From positions 868,001 to 932,000 of the forward strand of contig OY970334.1 in assembly GCA_963717445.1 (NCBI GenBank): a stretch of DNA of 64,000 nucleotides, read 5' to 3'. Below, one piece after another: positions 61,759 through 64,000 of the stretch. Numbering within the stretch: position 1 is the first letter of the stretch; each line of letters starts with the position of its first letter. The notes beneath the pieces were generated by a model. It saw only the letters and a program-made list of their open reading frames with translations, did no database searches and was not told the origin of the DNA. The DNA comes from JAGVPT01 sp963717445 (lineage in GTDB: Bacteria; Bacteroidota; Ignavibacteria; UBA10030; UBA8401). The translations under genes and the position numbers were made by a program.

Positions 61759-62781
61759 CTACGCAAATACTTTTAATCCCTCCGTGCAATTTTTACAGAT
61801 ATCAATTTCTTTTCGGGACCTCAGAATTGACGCTCTGAATTGTTGATATGGTTCGCCTTGCCATACTCCTTTGAAGGTTGAGACGGAAAGGTCTCCCAGG
61901 GTATGCTGAGCATCTTTATCGAAGCAACATGGTACAACCGCGCCATCCCAGGTGATAACGCAGCCTTTCCACAGCTTCCAGCAATGGTTGAGCAGTTTAT
62001 TTTTAATGGAGTATGAGCCGTCGATATTTTTTTTGTAGCGTGAAAAATTATCTATCGTTGGAATAAGATCGCTGCCATGTTCATAATCATAAATCTGGGC
62101 CGTTTTGAACATGACCATATCAACACCGAGTTTTTTTGCCATCTGTTTCGCATCTTCTACTTGGTGCTCATTCGGCTTTACGACGAGAAATTGAAACACA
62201 ACACAAGGGGAAGTGGATTTCAATTTCTTTTTCCACGCTATAACGTTCTGTGTTCCCGTGATAACCTTCTCGAGCGACCCTCCGACGCGGTATTGTTCAT
62301 ACGTTTCCTGTGTTGTTCCGTCCATGGAAACAGTCAGACGGTCCAACCCGCTTTCAACCGTCCGCCGCGCGTTATCATCATTCAAGTAATGGGCGTTCGT
62401 GCTTGTCTCGGTATAGATTTTCTTTCCGCTGGCATACTTAACCATCTCTAAAAATTTCGGGTGTAAATACGGCTCTCCTTGAAAATAGAAAATCAAATAC
62501 GAAAGAGATGGTGCAAGATCGTCAAGAATTTTTTCAAACAGATCCGTCTGCAACATTCCTGTAGGGCGTGTGAATGAACGCAATCCGCTCGGACATTCCG
62601 GACACCGCAGGTTGCATGATGTCGTGGGTTCTATGAATACGGAAATCGGCAGGCCCCATTGAACCGGCTTTTTGGAATACTTTGAAACAAAGTACGACGA
62701 AATAACCTTAACGATATTGAAAGTCCTGCGCGGGGTAAGCTTGGAGAGGTAATGAAGCGAATCGTTCAGGAGTAAAGGCAT
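61759..62781 (-). CDS. Radical SAM protein with SPASM-type C-terminus
   Basis: 340 residues. The radical SAM cluster motif is TSCNLRCPECPSG (CxxxCxxC), with FYFQGEPYLHPKF as the glycine-rich motif after it. The C-terminal cysteines (CWKLWKGC, CCFDKDAQ, ICKNCTEG) form a SPASM domain for a second Fe-S cluster. Such enzymes modify peptides, sugars or cofactors; no small precursor peptide is visible next to the gene, so the substrate is unknown. It has its own promoter at 62866. Confidence 0.9.
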   Translation of the reverse strand: MPLLLNDSLHYLSKLTPRRTFNIVKVISSYFVSKYSKKPVQWGLPISVFIEPTTSCNLRCPECPSGLRSFTRPTGMLQTDLFEKILDDLAPSLSYLIFYFQGEPYLHPKFLEMVKYASGKKIYTETSTNAHYLNDDNARRTVESGLDRLTVSMDGTTQETYEQYRVGGSLEKVITGTQNVIAWKKKLKSTSPCVVFQFLVVKPNEHQVEDAKQMAKKLGVDMVMFKTAQIYDYEHGSDLIPTIDNFSRYKKNIDGSYSIKNKLLNHCWKLWKGCVITWDGAVVPCCFDKDAQHTLGDLSVSTFKGVWQGEPYQQFRASILRSRKEIDICKNCTEGLKVFA

Positions 62782-62865
62782 ATAGTTGAGATAATGCTAA
62801 TGATACAAGAGCCTGGGACTTTTCTAACTTCTCTTATTCCCACAAAGGCAGGATGGATACTGGAT

Positions 62866-62894
62866 AATGTACTTAAAACAAGTCGATTTGGCAA
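62866..62894 (-). promoter_or_regulatory. Sigma70-type promoter for the radical SAM gene
   Basis: TTGCCA (62889-62894), 17 bp, TACATT (62866-62871) on the minus strand, 85 bp before the ATG. Confidence 0.45.
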
Positions 62895-62963
62895 TATGCA
62901 GAATTGGCCCTGATTGTGCTATCGTTTAGTAAAAGGTCCATTTTTTATTACCCGATCCAGAGA

Positions 62964-64000
62964 TCACTTCCTCTCTCTGGAAAGCCGAATGGCAAATAAT
63001 CCCTTCGACTTCGTGTACACCATGGTGACAATTGCGAGCGTCATCACGCCTCCGAACAAGGTGGATGGAATGGTCCCCATCAATTTCGCAGCCACACCGG
63101 ACTCGAACCCGCCCAGCTCGTTCGACGCCGCGAGAAAGATTCCATTGACCGACATCACCCTCCCCCGCAAATCATCAGGTGTCAGCGTTTGAAGAAGTGT
63201 GTGACGAATGACGACGCTTACGCTATCGAATGCCCCGCTAAAAAAAAGCATCACGACTGAAAAAATCATCCAGGGAGAAACGGCAAATGCCACGATACAA
63301 ACTCCGAATCCTGTAACCGCTATCAACAAGTTCCGCCACGGATGTTCCATGGCGGAGACTCGGGCAAGCACCATGAGAGTCAAGACTGCCCCGAGCGAGG
63401 GAGCCCCGCGCAGAATGCCGAGCCCTTGTGAACCGACATGCAAGATATCTTGCGCATAAATAGGGAGTATCGCCATCACTCCGCCGAACATTACCGAAAA
63501 CAAGTCGAGTGAAATGGAATAAAAAATTACCTTGGTCCTGTAAACGAAGCCAATCCCTTTCCTGATACTCTCGATCAAATTGATTTCTTCCCTTACCTCC
63601 GGCACCGGCCTGTCGCCAATTTTCGTGTATAAATAAAAGGCCGCACCGACAAGAGCTACGACAACAAGAAGGGTATTGGAAAATCCAATCCATGCGTACG
63701 AGAATCCGGAAATTACCGGACCGACGACGGCCCCTATTTGCCATGCGGAACTGCTCCACGTTGCAGCGTTTTCGTAATGCTCAAAGGGTACGAGAAACGC
63801 ACGAAGGGACGTCGCAGTGGGAGACTGGAAAGCCCTGCAGAGACCGATGACAAAGATGGTCGAATAGATCGTGACGAGTAAAACACCGGAAGCGAGAGAG
63901 TCCTCCCTTCGCGAAATAAACTGAAGGACTGTTGAACAGAGCGCTATGCAAGCAACACTCCATAAAAGGATTTTTCGTTTGCTATACCGGTCCGCGATGT
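62964..64000 (-). CDS. Major facilitator superfamily exporter (5' end off window)
   Basis: The frame is open from the window edge to the stop at 62964 (about 344 residues), so the N-terminus is missing. The first visible residues, IADRYSKRKIL, are the MFS loop 2-3 motif (DRxxRR). About ten further membrane segments follow, with GPVISGFSYAW, LGILRGAPSLGAVLTL and the TPDDLRGRVMSVNG motif typical of EntS-like/MFS_3 exporters. A GTG at 63605 can make a shorter frame appear separate, but the reading is continuous through it. Substrate unknown. Confidence 0.9.
   Translation of the reverse strand, partial: IADRYSKRKILLWSVACIALCSTVLQFISRREDSLASGVLLVTIYSTIFVIGLCRAFQSPTATSLRAFLVPFEHYENAATWSSSAWQIGAVVGPVISGFSYAWIGFSNTLLVVVALVGAAFYLYTKIGDRPVPEVREEINLIESIRKGIGFVYRTKVIFYSISLDLFSVMFGGVMAILPIYAQDILHVGSQGLGILRGAPSLGAVLTLMVLARVSAMEHPWRNLLIAVTGFGVCIVAFAVSPWMIFSVVMLFFSGAFDSVSVVIRHTLLQTLTPDDLRGRVMSVNGIFLAASNELGGFESGVAAKLMGTIPSTLFGGVMTLAIVTMVYTKSKGLFAIRLSRERK

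Overview
The window looks like chromosome of a diderm bacterium of the Bacteroidota/Chlorobiota/Ignavibacteriota (FCB) group. The main evidence is a type IX secretion pair (PorU-like C25 peptidase next to PorV), a second gingipain-type peptidase with a FlgD-like/T9SS C-terminal domain, a 31-residue COX24/AURKAIP1-type basic protein typical of that group, and many secreted or outer-membrane proteins. Ten candidate promoters can be read by eye. Nine have an E. coli-like layout with exactly 17 bp between the boxes, often with TTGCTT or TTGCTC as the -35 box. That argues against a typical Bacteroidetes promoter grammar and favours an Ignavibacteria- or Chlorobi-like lineage (inference). Genes are dense on both strands and there is no sign of prophage, integrase or CRISPR.

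Layout. 0-5.3 kb: porV (cut by the window edge) and porU. 5.7-13.8 kb, plus strand: glgA, gmhB, a lipoprotein, an outer-membrane protein, rpiB, glyA, tatC and a polyprenyl synthase. 13.9-24.8 kb, minus strand: DinB protein, NlpC/P60 lipoprotein, an FbpABC-type ABC importer, a frameshifted PIG-L deacetylase, a monohaem cytochrome with a chromate transporter, and a small channel-like protein. 24.9-38.2 kb, minus strand: a surface-glycan locus. It starts with a flippase-glycosyltransferase fusion, continues with two interrupted glycosyltransferases, a GT9 enzyme, an RmlD-like reductase and a WecG/TagA transferase, and ends in a large C25 peptidase. 38.8-48 kb, minus strand: an EF-G paralogue, two small envelope proteins, COX24 protein, zinc-ribbon/TPR protein, HU, SppA, MltG, chorismate mutase, TrpA and TsaD. 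48.1-54.5 kb: PBP4, DUF4097 protein, an M28/glutaminyl-cyclase lipoprotein, PrmA and Ppx/GppA. 54.5-64 kb: a lipoprotein, cysteine desulfurase, an ECF sigma/anti-sigma/Spy-like operon, a Wzi-like outer-membrane protein, TerC, tRNA-Leu(CAG), a radical SAM/SPASM protein and an MFS transporter cut by the window end.

How the genes may work together. PorU and PorV form part of the T9SS attachment complex, which in Porphyromonas links cargo to a lipid-borne polysaccharide. A second C25 peptidase sits at the 3' end of a glycan locus, with its start codon 8 nt past the preceding glycosyltransferase stop. This suggests, without proving, a second sortase dedicated to that glycan. Three genes in 20-36 kb are broken (two +1 frameshifts, one in-frame TGA). 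They are either decay or assembly errors, and this decides whether the glycan pathway works.

Outside genes, two dispersed repeat families occupy intergenic gaps. One is a 76-79 bp element with GATGTCGGACACC-type inverted ends (four clear copies, one partial). The other is a 130-bp element with two opposed hairpins, present as two about 95% identical copies in inverted orientation plus one partial. No mobilising gene for either is visible here.
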